Positions 8,658 to 18,742 are shown, numbered from the stretch's first letter. The stretch: DNA of 33,058 nucleotides from a bacterium (GCA_029547225.1 JAKPPS010000012.1:1-33058), one strand, 5' to 3'. Translations and numbers: made by a program. The notes: generated by a model from the sequence alone, not told the origin.

Positions 8658-11570
8658 CTACAGTTTAATTTTCCAAACTCTTAAACCATCAAGAACATAT
8701 AGGTAATTTTCATCCCAATCGGTAACTAATTCCTTAACATCGTTAAAAACATCATCGCGATTTCCCCTATAAACATACTGTTTAATAAAAACAAGTGAAT
8801 CTGTATGCAGACCTGTCTCATCGTTAGGTTTCTCCAAAACAATTATCCTTTTATTAGGTTCGTCCCATAAATACATTTTATGATTGACTGTCCAGAACGA
8901 GAATGCACATGTAATATCTTGTATTGGTGGATTAACACCATTTACTGCTATACCTAAGTCATCACCTCCTGAAAAATAGTACCTGCTAACCGCATCAGAA
9001 CCACCTGAGAACGCATAAATAAAATTATCTGCAAAAAGATCATTTATCTGAGCAAAACTACTATCAGAAACGAAGAGTTGAGGAAATCCATAAGCATTTC
9101 CGACATTTGGAGCCTTATATATCGATTTGTCGGTACGGCTAGTGTAGAAAATACTATCCTCTCCGCCGAAAATTGCTAAATCTGTAATACCCTTCTCTGA
9201 TAATGAGCTGCCCGTCAGAGGTGACAAAGAAACAAAATTAGTATAATTACCATCTTCTCCGAGGCTCGACCTTATCATGCCGGCAGATTTATCGTAAACA
9301 AAAACATCTCCATCAATACCAATATCGATATTCTCAGGAGAAGCAACAATCGCACCCTCATCATTTATTTTTGTAAGCTTCTTGTCATACAAAGATAGTC
9401 TATACACAGATTTAGTTCCTCTGTCTGTTACAAAGAGAAATTGATTACCTGCAGTATTCTTATTGGATATCATATCAGTTGGATTAGCGCTATCTCCAAA
9501 AGTAATTTTTGCATCGATAAATAGCTCAAAGTTTCCGCTATCTTCAGAAATACCGACTCTTCGATAAATTATATCTTCAACCTTTGTCGCTCGTGCCTTA
9601 AGATCATTTATTATTTGAATATCTTTCTCCCATAACACGATTTCTTCTGCTGACGCAATCTTACTATTAGCATTTATAATATTAGTTTGAGCAAGCGTTG
9701 GATTCTCACGAACTACTCTTTCTGCCTCATCAACGAGAGTCACTGATTCCTGATAAAACTGATCTACTTGTTTATGAACTTCACTTTCATTTTTTGAAAT
9801 TATAATAAATCTAATCCCAAAGAACAGAACAATGGCAACAAGCAAAATAATGATTATTAATCCAATTCTTTTCTTTCGCTGATCACTATATCTGTATCCA
9901 TCTATTTTCATACCCTTGATTTGTCCACGAGGCCTTGAAATCTGCATTTGAGATATCCTTGCCATCAACTTTTTATACCACATCTTGCGGCCCAACTTGT
10001 CATCAATAGATACTTTAACCTTATTTCCAACATTATCAATCTTCTCTCCAACTTTTCCTACTCCACCGCCTAATACTCCTGATATTTTCAACAACCAATT
10101 CCAGAATTTTTTTAGTGCATGCCCAATCTTGATAAAGAAAACTCGTAGGTTATATATGAATTTTTTAAATTTACTGTTACCGACATATGGTGCTGGCAAG
10201 ACTAGTTTTTCCTCAGCGATATTTGTCCCAGAAGTAACCGACAGATTTTCCGTTGGATTATCAGTATAATTAGCACCTGTTTCACGAACCTCACCATTTT
10301 CTAGTATTTTCTCACCTACTGTTTCACGCGATATGTCACTTGGATTTTCGATATCACCACCGACACTACCTGTTTCACGGTCACTTTCTGATAATTGATC
10401 AGCAATTGAACTCGTTGTTTTCTCATCGGAATACCTTGGAATTTCAAAAGCAAGATCTTCTTTATTATCTACTTCATGATAATCCTTGACTGATGGATTG
10501 TGAAATTCGCCATCTCCTATTTCATCATCTAGACCTTCTTCTGAATCGTCATCCTCTTCATGAACATCGATATTTTTATCAATTTCACTCTCTTGCTTAT
10601 CAAGATCAATAAAATCATATTCAACACCTTCTCGAGTAACTTCAGTTTCAACTTTCATTTCAGTATACTGAGTAATTACGATATCTTTACCATCTAATTC
10701 TGATTCTTTGAGTGGACCTTCTATTATTTCTTCTATGGCCTCATCTTCTTTATTCTTTTTTGCAGATATTTCGCCATTGCTATCATATTCATCCTCCTTG
10801 TCAACACTATTATCTGGCTGGTTAAGATCTGGGACTTTTTCTCCTGTCAGGTTGTTGTTAAAATCATTATCTCTCAGGTCATGATTCCCATCTATTATTC
10901 GGTTAATTGATTCATCAACTTTCGGTGTTTCTTCGGTGCTGGTAGGTTCGATAGTATTTATTGATGAGTCAAGTTGCGATTTTAAAGGTTCCTGCATTGA
11001 AGAAATGAAATATCCTTGATCTTCTGACACTTCATCTGCAATTTTATCCATTGTATCTAAGGAAAATTGTTGAGATTTTATTTTCTCCCCAGCAAGTTTA
11101 GTAGCAACAATAAGATAATCATCTCGTTCTATAGCCGAACTACCTGCTACAACCTTATGATTATCAAGTATTTCTCCCACATCTATATATTTATTATTTC
11201 GCCAAAGCAATATTTGCTGATCACCCAATCTTGCAACATAAAGGCTATTGCCCCGAATTGATAAAATCGTAAGATTAAGATTAACACCTGTATTTTCCAG
11301 ATACTCATCACCACGAATAAGGTTACGAAGTTCATACTCACCTGCCTTTAATGCAGATTTAAGCGAATCCAAAGGTCCGAATTGACTTGAAAGATATTTC
11401 TCAATAACTGCATCCCAGACGAACTTTATTATTCTGTCTACAGGATAATCTGCAATTGGATCAACACCAATTAGTGCTATAACCTCTCCCTTTGCTGAGA
11501 AAATATTAGGATTTGTTGGAAGATATCGCAATACAGAAGTATTATTTGATGTGTAACCTTTAATATACAT
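8658..11570 (-). CDS. PP2C-like (probably pseudoenzyme) domain, long acidic linker, TM segment, beta-propeller-like C-terminus
   Basis: N-terminus LTILSIRGNSLYVARLGDQQILLWRNNKY matches the PP2C fold core; acidic 250-450 region; TM IGLIIIILLVAIVLFFGIRFIII; C-terminus with repeated beta units (FLFVTDRGTKSVYRLSL, DSIFYTSRTDKSIYKAP, NYLYVLDGLRVWKI). Confidence 0.65.
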   Translation of the reverse strand: MYIKGYTSNNTSVLRYLPTNPNIFSAKGEVIALIGVDPIADYPVDRIIKFVWDAVIEKYLSSQFGPLDSLKSALKAGEYELRNLIRGDEYLENTGVNLNLTILSIRGNSLYVARLGDQQILLWRNNKYIDVGEILDNHKVVAGSSAIERDDYLIVATKLAGEKIKSQQFSLDTMDKIADEVSEDQGYFISSMQEPLKSQLDSSINTIEPTSTEETPKVDESINRIIDGNHDLRDNDFNNNLTGEKVPDLNQPDNSVDKEDEYDSNGEISAKKNKEDEAIEEIIEGPLKESELDGKDIVITQYTEMKVETEVTREGVEYDFIDLDKQESEIDKNIDVHEEDDDSEEGLDDEIGDGEFHNPSVKDYHEVDNKEDLAFEIPRYSDEKTTSSIADQLSESDRETGSVGGDIENPSDISRETVGEKILENGEVRETGANYTDNPTENLSVTSGTNIAEEKLVLPAPYVGNSKFKKFIYNLRVFFIKIGHALKKFWNWLLKISGVLGGGVGKVGEKIDNVGNKVKVSIDDKLGRKMWYKKLMARISQMQISRPRGQIKGMKIDGYRYSDQRKKRIGLIIIILLVAIVLFFGIRFIIISKNESEVHKQVDQFYQESVTLVDEAERVVRENPTLAQTNIINANSKIASAEEIVLWEKDIQIINDLKARATKVEDIIYRRVGISEDSGNFELFIDAKITFGDSANPTDMISNKNTAGNQFLFVTDRGTKSVYRLSLYDKKLTKINDEGAIVASPENIDIGIDGDVFVYDKSAGMIRSSLGEDGNYTNFVSLSPLTGSSLSEKGITDLAIFGGEDSIFYTSRTDKSIYKAPNVGNAYGFPQLFVSDSSFAQINDLFADNFIYAFSGGSDAVSRYYFSGGDDLGIAVNGVNPPIQDITCAFSFWTVNHKMYLWDEPNKRIIVLEKPNDETGLHTDSLVFIKQYVYRGNRDDVFNDVKELVTDWDENYLYVLDGLRVWKIKL

Positions 11571-11806
11571 ATTTTCCAGAAATAAATAATATTGTACTTA
11601 CATATACTTTAATATAAGTTTGCCAACAGTACAAGCGGAGAGATCAATTATCGAAATATGCCATTAAAATGAATTCTTAAAAGATAATACTAAGAGATTA
11701 ATGATAAGCAGTCATTAAACATTTACCTGTATATTGAGAAGAAAAAATGTTACATCTGTTATCAAAAGAGAATTTGCTCCCCAATAGCTGATCTAGAAAG
11801 AAAGTA

Positions 11807-12097
11807 CTATGCCAACAAAATAATAGCTAAAGCGAGGATTCCACCAATCAGAGCAATAACAAGATGAATCACCGAATATGCACGAACGACTTTATTAAAA
11901 GGTGTATTGACAGTATCTGCCAGTATACGTACTCTAAATGTAAGTAGAAATGCGAAAAAAATATATCCGAAGATAATAACAAAGAATAAAATCTTAAATA
12001 TCCATGTGAAATTAACGAAGCTTAAATCAGGTTCTGGAACAAAATTATACCCAAACTGAAAAAATTTAGCACAAATTATTGAAAAAATTGAACTCAT
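11807..12097 (-). CDS. Small membrane protein, two TM segments
   Basis: 96 aa; TM IFKILFFVIIFGYIFFAFLL and VIHLVIALIGGILALAIILL; its ATG overlaps the upstream TGA stop (ATGA). Confidence 0.65.
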   Translation of the reverse strand: MSSIFSIICAKFFQFGYNFVPEPDLSFVNFTWIFKILFFVIIFGYIFFAFLLTFRVRILADTVNTPFNKVVRAYSVIHLVIALIGGILALAIILLA

Positions 12098-12723
12098 ATT
12101 TGACCTTTCTGTTTCATTTCTAATAGATCCAGGATAGTATCCTGAACATCCCGTGGTCGCGGTACATTGTCAAATTGAAATTCCGGTTTACTTCCAGCTG
12201 TTTGAATTACAACCGTACCGAAATCAAAAACTAATCCAAGAAACTTATTAACATTATGTGTCACATCTTCTAACCTTTCTAATTGGGCTTCTGAATACTT
12301 GTGAGACATAATATTATTGAAGTCTAAATCCACAATTCTTTCATCAGTAACAATGTTAACTGTATAAAACCACCTAATAAAAGAGAAAAAAGCTGTCGTA
12401 ATAATTAAAATAATTGAGAATATATTTAAACCTACAATAAAAGCTAAATTAACGCCCAAAATTGAATTTATTGTATCCCAGGAAAAATTTAGCAAAACTA
12501 CAATTACTATTAAAGCAATAATAAAAAGCATCTGTGGAAGATATGTTACAGGATGTTGCCTTAATATCAAGACAATATTCTCTCCTTTATTTTGGCCATC
12601 AAAATATGTCTGTTGAGGAAACCCGATAAATGTAGTAACTGGTGACTTATCAAATGTATCAGAAATCCTCTGAACAAACGACTGATTTCCATGCAATATC
12701 TTTTTAGGTACTCTCGTTGCCAT
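12094..12723 (-). CDS. PH (bPH2/YdbT-like) domain membrane protein
   Basis: Two TM segments followed by WFYTVNIVTDERIVDLDFNNIMSHKYSEAQLERLEDVTHNVNKFLGLVFDFGTVVIQTAG, typical of bacterial PH domains. Confidence 0.8.
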   Translation of the reverse strand: MATRVPKKILHGNQSFVQRISDTFDKSPVTTFIGFPQQTYFDGQNKGENIVLILRQHPVTYLPQMLFIIALIVIVVLLNFSWDTINSILGVNLAFIVGLNIFSIILIITTAFFSFIRWFYTVNIVTDERIVDLDFNNIMSHKYSEAQLERLEDVTHNVNKFLGLVFDFGTVVIQTAGSKPEFQFDNVPRPRDVQDTILDLLEMKQKGQI

Positions 12724-12884
12724 GCATAATTATACTACACAATGGACAAAAATAAAAATCTGAATTATTTTGCATAATCGGTTATCCCCTACAATTTGTA
12801 TAAATATACTGTATTTAGATAAGATATTTTGAACATATTACATAGCAGGAAATGGCGCTTGTTCAATTAATAAATATCCAATAA

Positions 12885-12908
12885 GGCCCCGTGCTTACGC
12901 ACGGAGCC
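12885..12908 (-). terminator. Hairpin terminator downstream of dnaK
   Basis: Minus strand GGCTCCGTGC-GTAA-GCACGGGGCC (GNRA-like loop) followed by TTATT. Confidence 0.65.
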
Positions 12909-12959
12909 CTAAACCGAGTAATATATTTACGCAGAAATACGTATCTTTCTAAAAGACAA

Positions 12960-14900
12960 TTATTCTACAACTTCACCCTCTTTTACATCTTCTGCAGCCT
13001 TGGTCTCTTTACTTTCGTCTGAGTCCTTTGAAGCTTCGTCAGGATTACCATCCTTATTCTTATCCGCTTCTTCCTGCTTTACTTCTTTTGCTGCTTGTTC
13101 ATACATCTTTTTACTAATTTCTTGAACAGCAGTTGTAAGCTCTTCGGTTTTGGATTTGACTGCATCTTTGTCAATCGGATCCTTTGCAATCATTTCTTTA
13201 AGCTCTTTGACTAAAGCTTCAGCTTTTTCTTTGTCTGCATTATCGATTTTTTCTCCACTATCCTTAATCAATTTTTCCGTATTAAAGCAGAGAGAATCAG
13301 CATCATTCTTTACTTCAGCAAGCTCTTTCTTAGCTTTATCCTCTTCTGCGTGAGCTGCAGCCTCTGCAACCATTTTTTCGATCTCTTCGTCTTTAAGGCC
13401 GGTCGAAGCAGTGATTGTAACATTCTGCTTTCGTCCTGTCGCCCTATCTTGTGCAGTTACATTCAAAATACCATTTGCATCGATATTAAATGTAACTTCA
13501 ATCTGAGGTACCCCTCTAGGTGCAGGTGGGATACCATCTAAAATAAATTTACCCAATGTTTTGTTATCAGAAGCCATTTCTCTTTCACCTTGCAAAATAT
13601 TTATATCAACAGCTGGTTGATTATCTGCTGCGGTTGAGAATACTTGTTTTTTCTCCACAGGGATTGTGGTATTTCGCTCAATAATTTTCGTCATTACTCC
13701 ACCAAGAGTTTCAACTCCCAATGATAACGGAGTAACATCAAGCAAAGTAATATCATGTACTTCTCCACCTAACACACCTGCTTGGATTGCAGCACCAATA
13801 CCAACAACCTCATCCGGATTAACTCCTTTATTTGGTTCTTTCCCAAAGATTTCTTTAACTTTTCGAATGACTGCAGGCATCCTTGTCATACCTCCTACAA
13901 GTAATACTTCATCAATATCCTCTTTTTTGATTTTTGCATCTTTAATTGCCTTATTACATGGCTCAACAGATTTATCTAAAAGAGATGCTGTTATTTTCTC
14001 TAATTCTGATCTTGTCATACTTCTTTGAATATGTTTTGGACCAGTTGCATTTGCAGTAATATATGGCAAACTGATTTCAGTTGATTCAGAAGATGAAAGC
14101 TCGATTTTTGCTTTCTCGGCAGCCTCTCGCAAACGCTGTAAAGCTGTCTTATCCTCTCTTAAATCAATACCTTCTTTCGACTTAAACTCTTCTGCGAGCA
14201 AATCAATAATTGTACGATCCCAGTCGTCTCCTCCAAGATGTGTATCACCATTTGTAGATAACACCTCAAACACACCATCTCCTACCTCGAGGATTGAGAT
14301 ATCAAATGTACCACCACCTAAGTCAAATACGGCTATCATCTGATCTTTCTTTTTATCCATACCATATGCCAATGCAGCTGCTGTTGGTTCATTAACAATA
14401 CGCTTGACATCAAAGCCTGCAATTTTACCTGCATCTTTTGTTGCTTGTCTCTGAGAATCATCAAAATATGCTGGAACAGTAATTACTGCATCTGATACAG
14501 TTTCTCCTAAGAAATCTTCAGCATCTTTTTTAATTTTGGCTAAGACTTTTGCAGATATCTCTTGAGGAGTGAACCATTTATCACCCATTTTCACTTCGAT
14601 ACCGCCATTACTTGACTTTTGCATTTCAAAAGGTAAGTTAGCCTTATCCTTTTTAACCTCAGGATCATCCCACCTACGACCTATTAACCTTTTTACAGAA
14701 TAGATTGTCCCTGTAGGATTCACTACTGCCTGATTTCTTGCTGGAGCACCGACTAATTCATTACCTTTGTCATCAATAGCGACAACAGAAGGTATAAGAT
14801 TAGAACCCTGAGCACTTGGTATTACCTGTGCTTTACCTCCAGACATATAAGCTACAACTGAGTTTGTTGTACCCAAGTCGATTCCAATTATTTTTCCCAT
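12960..14900 (-). CDS. dnaK: Molecular chaperone DnaK
   Basis: [65 protein letters not shown]. Confidence 0.99.
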   Translation of the reverse strand: MGKIIGIDLGTTNSVVAYMSGGKAQVIPSAQGSNLIPSVVAIDDKGNELVGAPARNQAVVNPTGTIYSVKRLIGRRWDDPEVKKDKANLPFEMQKSSNGGIEVKMGDKWFTPQEISAKVLAKIKKDAEDFLGETVSDAVITVPAYFDDSQRQATKDAGKIAGFDVKRIVNEPTAAALAYGMDKKKDQMIAVFDLGGGTFDISILEVGDGVFEVLSTNGDTHLGGDDWDRTIIDLLAEEFKSKEGIDLREDKTALQRLREAAEKAKIELSSSESTEISLPYITANATGPKHIQRSMTRSELEKITASLLDKSVEPCNKAIKDAKIKKEDIDEVLLVGGMTRMPAVIRKVKEIFGKEPNKGVNPDEVVGIGAAIQAGVLGGEVHDITLLDVTPLSLGVETLGGVMTKIIERNTTIPVEKKQVFSTAADNQPAVDINILQGEREMASDNKTLGKFILDGIPPAPRGVPQIEVTFNIDANGILNVTAQDRATGRKQNVTITASTGLKDEEIEKMVAEAAAHAEEDKAKKELAEVKNDADSLCFNTEKLIKDSGEKIDNADKEKAEALVKELKEMIAKDPIDKDAVKSKTEELTTAVQEISKKMYEQAAKEVKQEEADKNKDGNPDEASKDSDESKETKAAEDVKEGEVVE

Positions 14901-14983
14901 TTTAAATATTAATAAAAAATTAACTACTATTATGCGGTCTGATAGAAATCATCCGAGATCTAATGACCGGTTCATAACCAATA

Positions 14984-15730
14984 TTATTTACTCTTACTTA
15001 CAATTACTCTTGCTGGACGAACAATAAGATCAGTACCAGACATAATGTAACCATCTTGCATTACCTGAGCAATATGTCCCTCTTTACCCTCATAAACTAC
15101 TCCCAAAGCCTCATGTCTTAATGAATCAAAAACATCTCCATCCTTACAACCCATTGCTACTACGCCTAAGGTTTCCAAAGAGCGATGTAATTTACGCATC
15201 GTTGCGATCATACCATCCAGCCAAGCAGATACTGATTGGTCGATTTGCATTTTCTCTTTTGCTTGATAAGCCAATTCTATTTCATCAATAATCCCTATTA
15301 TTTCCATCGCTGATTTAGCCTTAAGTTGTTTTATTACTATCTCATTTCTCTTATCATTATCTCTTTGCATGTTTGCATAATCAGCAAGAGCTTTCTTCAG
15401 TTGAGTAGTAATTTTTTCATTTTCAAAACGTAACTTTTGCGCTATCAAGACGACTTCATCAAGATTTTTTTGTAGTTCGTTTACATCTTTACTATTACTT
15501 GTATTACTCTGACGACTTTCCCGATTAATAGACGCATCCTTACCAGTACTTGATTTTACGCAATCCTGACACCCTTCACATTTTGATTTATCTGAGCAAT
15601 TATTATTACCACCTTGATTATCAGAGCAACAATTGCACTCCTGACATTCACATTCGTTGCATTGACAATCTTCGCTGCAATTACATTTTTCTTCTTTCTT
15701 TATATCTCTGTTATCCATATCATCCATCAA
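14984..15730 (-). CDS. grpE: GrpE nucleotide exchange factor with Cys-rich N-terminal extension
   Basis: LADYANMQRDNDKRNE... and MQDGYIMSGTDLIVRPARVIVSK are GrpE hallmarks; between hrcA and dnaK. Confidence 0.93.
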   Translation of the reverse strand: MMDDMDNRDIKKEEKCNCSEDCQCNECECQECNCCSDNQGGNNNCSDKSKCEGCQDCVKSSTGKDASINRESRQSNTSNSKDVNELQKNLDEVVLIAQKLRFENEKITTQLKKALADYANMQRDNDKRNEIVIKQLKAKSAMEIIGIIDEIELAYQAKEKMQIDQSVSAWLDGMIATMRKLHRSLETLGVVAMGCKDGDVFDSLRHEALGVVYEGKEGHIAQVMQDGYIMSGTDLIVRPARVIVSKSK

Positions 15731-15739
15731 TAAAATAAA

Positions 15740-16495
15740 TTATCTCCAACCTCTTAAAGATTGTTCAACTGCGTTTCTTACAAGACGCATCGTACTCAAA
15801 GACCTAGCGTAATCTAATCTTTTCGAGCCAATCACGCCATAATATATTACTTCTCTATCCCAGAATGGCATACGGCCAAATACTATTGCACAATCGCTCA
15901 AATCATCAAGACCTGTTTCTTCACCAATTAGCATACCGATCTCTTCAGACTGGTATCTTTCAAAAAGAGATCTCAATAATTTTTCATCTTCAAGAATGTC
16001 AAAGATCCTTTGCATTACATTTACTTGCTTCATCTCCTCATAACGCATAAGAGAAGAAACACCATAATATCTGACACCACCCTCTGTAAGTACGAAACTG
16101 ACACTTTTAGAGTATTTCGCCAAAATATCAAGTATCGATCTAATCAACTTCTCTCTTTCAAAGCGATCTCTAAAAACTTCTTGCTTTAAAACTGCTTCCT
16201 CCTGTGCATCCAATGCTTTATCAAGACCAAGCTGCTTAACATACAACCTCAAAGCCTGATCAGTTGGCAATCGGCCAGAAGAAATATGGCTTTTAACCAA
16301 ATAGCCAAGCTCCATTAATCTCATCATTTCATTACGGATAGTAGCCGAACTGACACCGAGATTATACTTGTCAACTATCAGGTGCGAGCTTACCTCATCA
16401 GCATTTTCGATATATTCGCTGATAATAGCTTTTAATATTTCTAACTGTCGATGAGTTAACTCCATGATGTTATGACCCAATTTAGCTACTAACAC
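15740..16495 (-). CDS. hrcA: Heat-inducible repressor HrcA (start more likely at about 16465, MELTHRQLEIL...)
   Basis: LTHRQLEILKAIISEYIE..., VSSATIRNEMMRLMELGYLVKSHISSGRLPTDQALRLYV; C-terminal YYGVSSLMRYEEM... IGEE... GVIGSKRLDYARS. Confidence 0.93.
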   Translation of the reverse strand: MLVAKLGHNIMELTHRQLEILKAIISEYIENADEVSSHLIVDKYNLGVSSATIRNEMMRLMELGYLVKSHISSGRLPTDQALRLYVKQLGLDKALDAQEEAVLKQEVFRDRFEREKLIRSILDILAKYSKSVSFVLTEGGVRYYGVSSLMRYEEMKQVNVMQRIFDILEDEKLLRSLFERYQSEEIGMLIGEETGLDDLSDCAIVFGRMPFWDREVIYYGVIGSKRLDYARSLSTMRLVRNAVEQSLRGWR

Positions 16496-16527
16496 ACAAT
16501 TCCTTTAATAAGTGCCCTTTCAATCCT

Positions 16528-16554
16528 TTAGCACTCTACGACATTGACTGCTAA
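16528..16554. promoter_or_regulatory. CIRCE operator
   Basis: TTAGCACTC-N9-GACTGCTAA; one mismatch from consensus TTAGCACTC-N9-GAGTGCTAA. Confidence 0.93.
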
Positions 16555-16583
16555 ATATTATCGAACATTTTAACTTTTGTCAA
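16555..16583 (-). promoter_or_regulatory. Sigma70-type promoter of hrcA-grpE-dnaK
   Basis: Minus strand TTGACA-N17-TAATAT, directly abutting the CIRCE. Confidence 0.85.
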
Positions 16584-16732
16584 GTAGAGACAACGACTGC
16601 TAATAAGAAAAGAAAGAATTAGTAAAAAAGATGGCTTAATAACACTATCCTACTCTTTATTATTCCGTTACATAGTGCACGATAGTGAGAAATTACCATA
16701 CACTCATTATCTAGTATTCATGAAATAACACT

Positions 16733-16813
16733 GTGCTCAAGGTGCTAAATCAGAATTAGCTTGGGTAGTCATGGGATGATATTCTTGGTACGCAATTTGG
16801 TTGGTGGCATACC
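16733..16813. repeat. Imperfect 81-bp intergenic repeat, copy 1
   Basis: 69/81 ungapped matches with 18743-18823; shared block ATTTGGTTGGTGGCATACC. Confidence 0.9.
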
Positions 16814-16926
16814 ATAATAATCACCAATCACTAACATAATATTTCGATATTTTACTGTAGCGATTATCAGAAAATAGTGATATAATAAGCCTGCATTTTG
16901 AAGTAATGTTAGATTTGCGGAATCTA

Positions 16927-16955
16927 TAGACAAAATGGCTTTAAATTGATACAAT
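16927..16955 (+). promoter_or_regulatory. Promoter of rplY, placed for a leaderless transcript
   Basis: TAGACA-N17-TACAAT with the -10 ending 8 nt before ATG at 16964. Confidence 0.6.
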
Positions 16956-17617
16956 ACCGTATTATGCAAAACAAGATAAACGCTAAAAAACGAGACCTAC
17001 TCGGGAAAAAAGTAAAAAATATCAGAAAAGATGGATTTGTTCCAGCTTCAATTTATGGCTCAGATACTATCAGCCAATCAATCACTATCCCCTATGGAGA
17101 GATTGAAAAAGTCCTCAGAACTGCAACACTAACTTCTATTATCGATATGGATGTTGACGGCGCAGAAATCAAGGCATTAATTAAAGAGGTTCAGAGAGAT
17201 CTAATCACTAACGAAATCAATCATGTTTCATTCTTCAAAATCGATGAGAAAGCAGAAATGCTATTCGAGATTCCTATTTACCTTACAGGTATTGCTCCAG
17301 CAGTCAAAAACAATCTTGGTGCTCTCGTACAAACAATGAATAGTGTTGAAGTTAGATGTAAAGTCGCAGACCTCGTACCTAGCTTTACAGTTGATATTTC
17401 TAAACTTGAGGGACCTGGTCAGACAATCAAGTTAAGTGAGATTTCTATGCCAGAAGCTATTAAACTTGTTCACAAAGAAGATCTACATTCAACAATTGTA
17501 ACTATCACTGAGTTACAGAGTGAGGAAGTCACAGCAACTACTACTGAGGAGACTCCTGCAGCAACCGACGAAAAAGCAGCTGAAACTAAGGAAGAACCTA
17601 CAGAAGATAAGAAATAA
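16946..17617 (+). CDS. rplY: 50S ribosomal protein bL25 (CTC form); start more likely 16964
   Basis: NAKKRDLLGKKVKNIRKDGFVPASIYG, then CTC-type C-terminal domain and acidic tail. The -10 box falls inside the longer ORF start. Confidence 0.92.
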   Translation: MIQYRIMQNKINAKKRDLLGKKVKNIRKDGFVPASIYGSDTISQSITIPYGEIEKVLRTATLTSIIDMDVDGAEIKALIKEVQRDLITNEINHVSFFKIDEKAEMLFEIPIYLTGIAPAVKNNLGALVQTMNSVEVRCKVADLVPSFTVDISKLEGPGQTIKLSEISMPEAIKLVHKEDLHSTIVTITELQSEEVTATTTEETPAATDEKAAETKEEPTEDKK

Positions 17618-17631
17618 GAATTGTAAAACTA

Positions 17632-18540
17632 ATGATAACTGTCATTATTACCTCTTGGAAAGAGCCGAAAACTATTGGCAAAGCTATCCAATCTGTTGGA
17701 GATGTATCTTATTCAGGTATACCAGATAATTTTGAGATCATACAAGTCAGCCCTGATGATGAAACATTGCAAGCTGGCTATAAAATGTCTCAAAAGCTAA
17801 AACTTGCTGAGAAATTTATTCAGATAAGAGATCCTCAAAAAGGTAAGCCATACGCATATAAAATGGCAATTGATATTGCAAAAGGTGATATTATCATAAC
17901 TACTGACGGAGATGTATATTTCGGCGAAAAAGCCATCGAACACATAGTAAAGGCTTTTGAAGATAAAAGAATAGGTGGTGTTTCTGGCCGCCCTATTTCT
18001 GCGCAAAGCAAGGATACTTTTTGGTCATATATCGGCAACTTACTCGCTGATTCAGCACATCACAAAAGGACTTCTACAGCGAATAAAAACGAATTCTTCC
18101 CGATGAGTGGATACATTATGGCATTTCGAAAGATTAAACTCGCAATACCTCAAGATGTACTTTCCGATGATGCATATATCTCTTATATCATAGCTAAAAG
18201 TGGCAAATTGATCGGATACGCACCACAGGCATTAGCATATATCAAATATCCTGACAATTACAAGGATTACATGAAACAGAAAGTCCGTTCTCACGGCGGT
18301 TATCAGCAATTAAAAAAATATCCTGAAATACAAGGTATGAAGACTACACGAACATTTCTCGATGAACTAAGGTATTTTTGGTTCCCAATCGCATATGCAA
18401 AAAACATAAGGGAATTTTTTTGGTCATTATTACTCTACCCTCTAAGGATTATTCAATGGATAAGAATTTTCTATGAAAGAGTCATCCTCAAAAAAGGCAT
18501 GAGTGCAACAGGTTGGGATAGAATCGAAAGTACTAAATAG
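17632..18540 (+). CDS. Family 2 glycosyltransferase
   Basis: TVIITSWKEPKTIGKAIQSV, GDIIITTDGDVYF, GGVSGRP, C-terminal hydrophobic segment. Confidence 0.88.
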   Translation: MITVIITSWKEPKTIGKAIQSVGDVSYSGIPDNFEIIQVSPDDETLQAGYKMSQKLKLAEKFIQIRDPQKGKPYAYKMAIDIAKGDIIITTDGDVYFGEKAIEHIVKAFEDKRIGGVSGRPISAQSKDTFWSYIGNLLADSAHHKRTSTANKNEFFPMSGYIMAFRKIKLAIPQDVLSDDAYISYIIAKSGKLIGYAPQALAYIKYPDNYKDYMKQKVRSHGGYQQLKKYPEIQGMKTTRTFLDELRYFWFPIAYAKNIREFFWSLLLYPLRIIQWIRIFYERVILKKGMSATGWDRIESTK

Positions 18541-18742
18541 CTTTTATTTTACGCAATTTTCCAAGTCTTCTCGGAATACTGTATTAGTCACACTAAGCTA
18601 CCTTTTTAAATTCCGCTCTTTATTGTGAAATCAAGTAGTATTTTATAACCATGCGCTGATTTTCAAAATTATCCGTCACCATTACAATCCAAGCGTTGTA
18701 CATTAATATCACCCGATTCACATGCTGTGTATTATTACAGTC

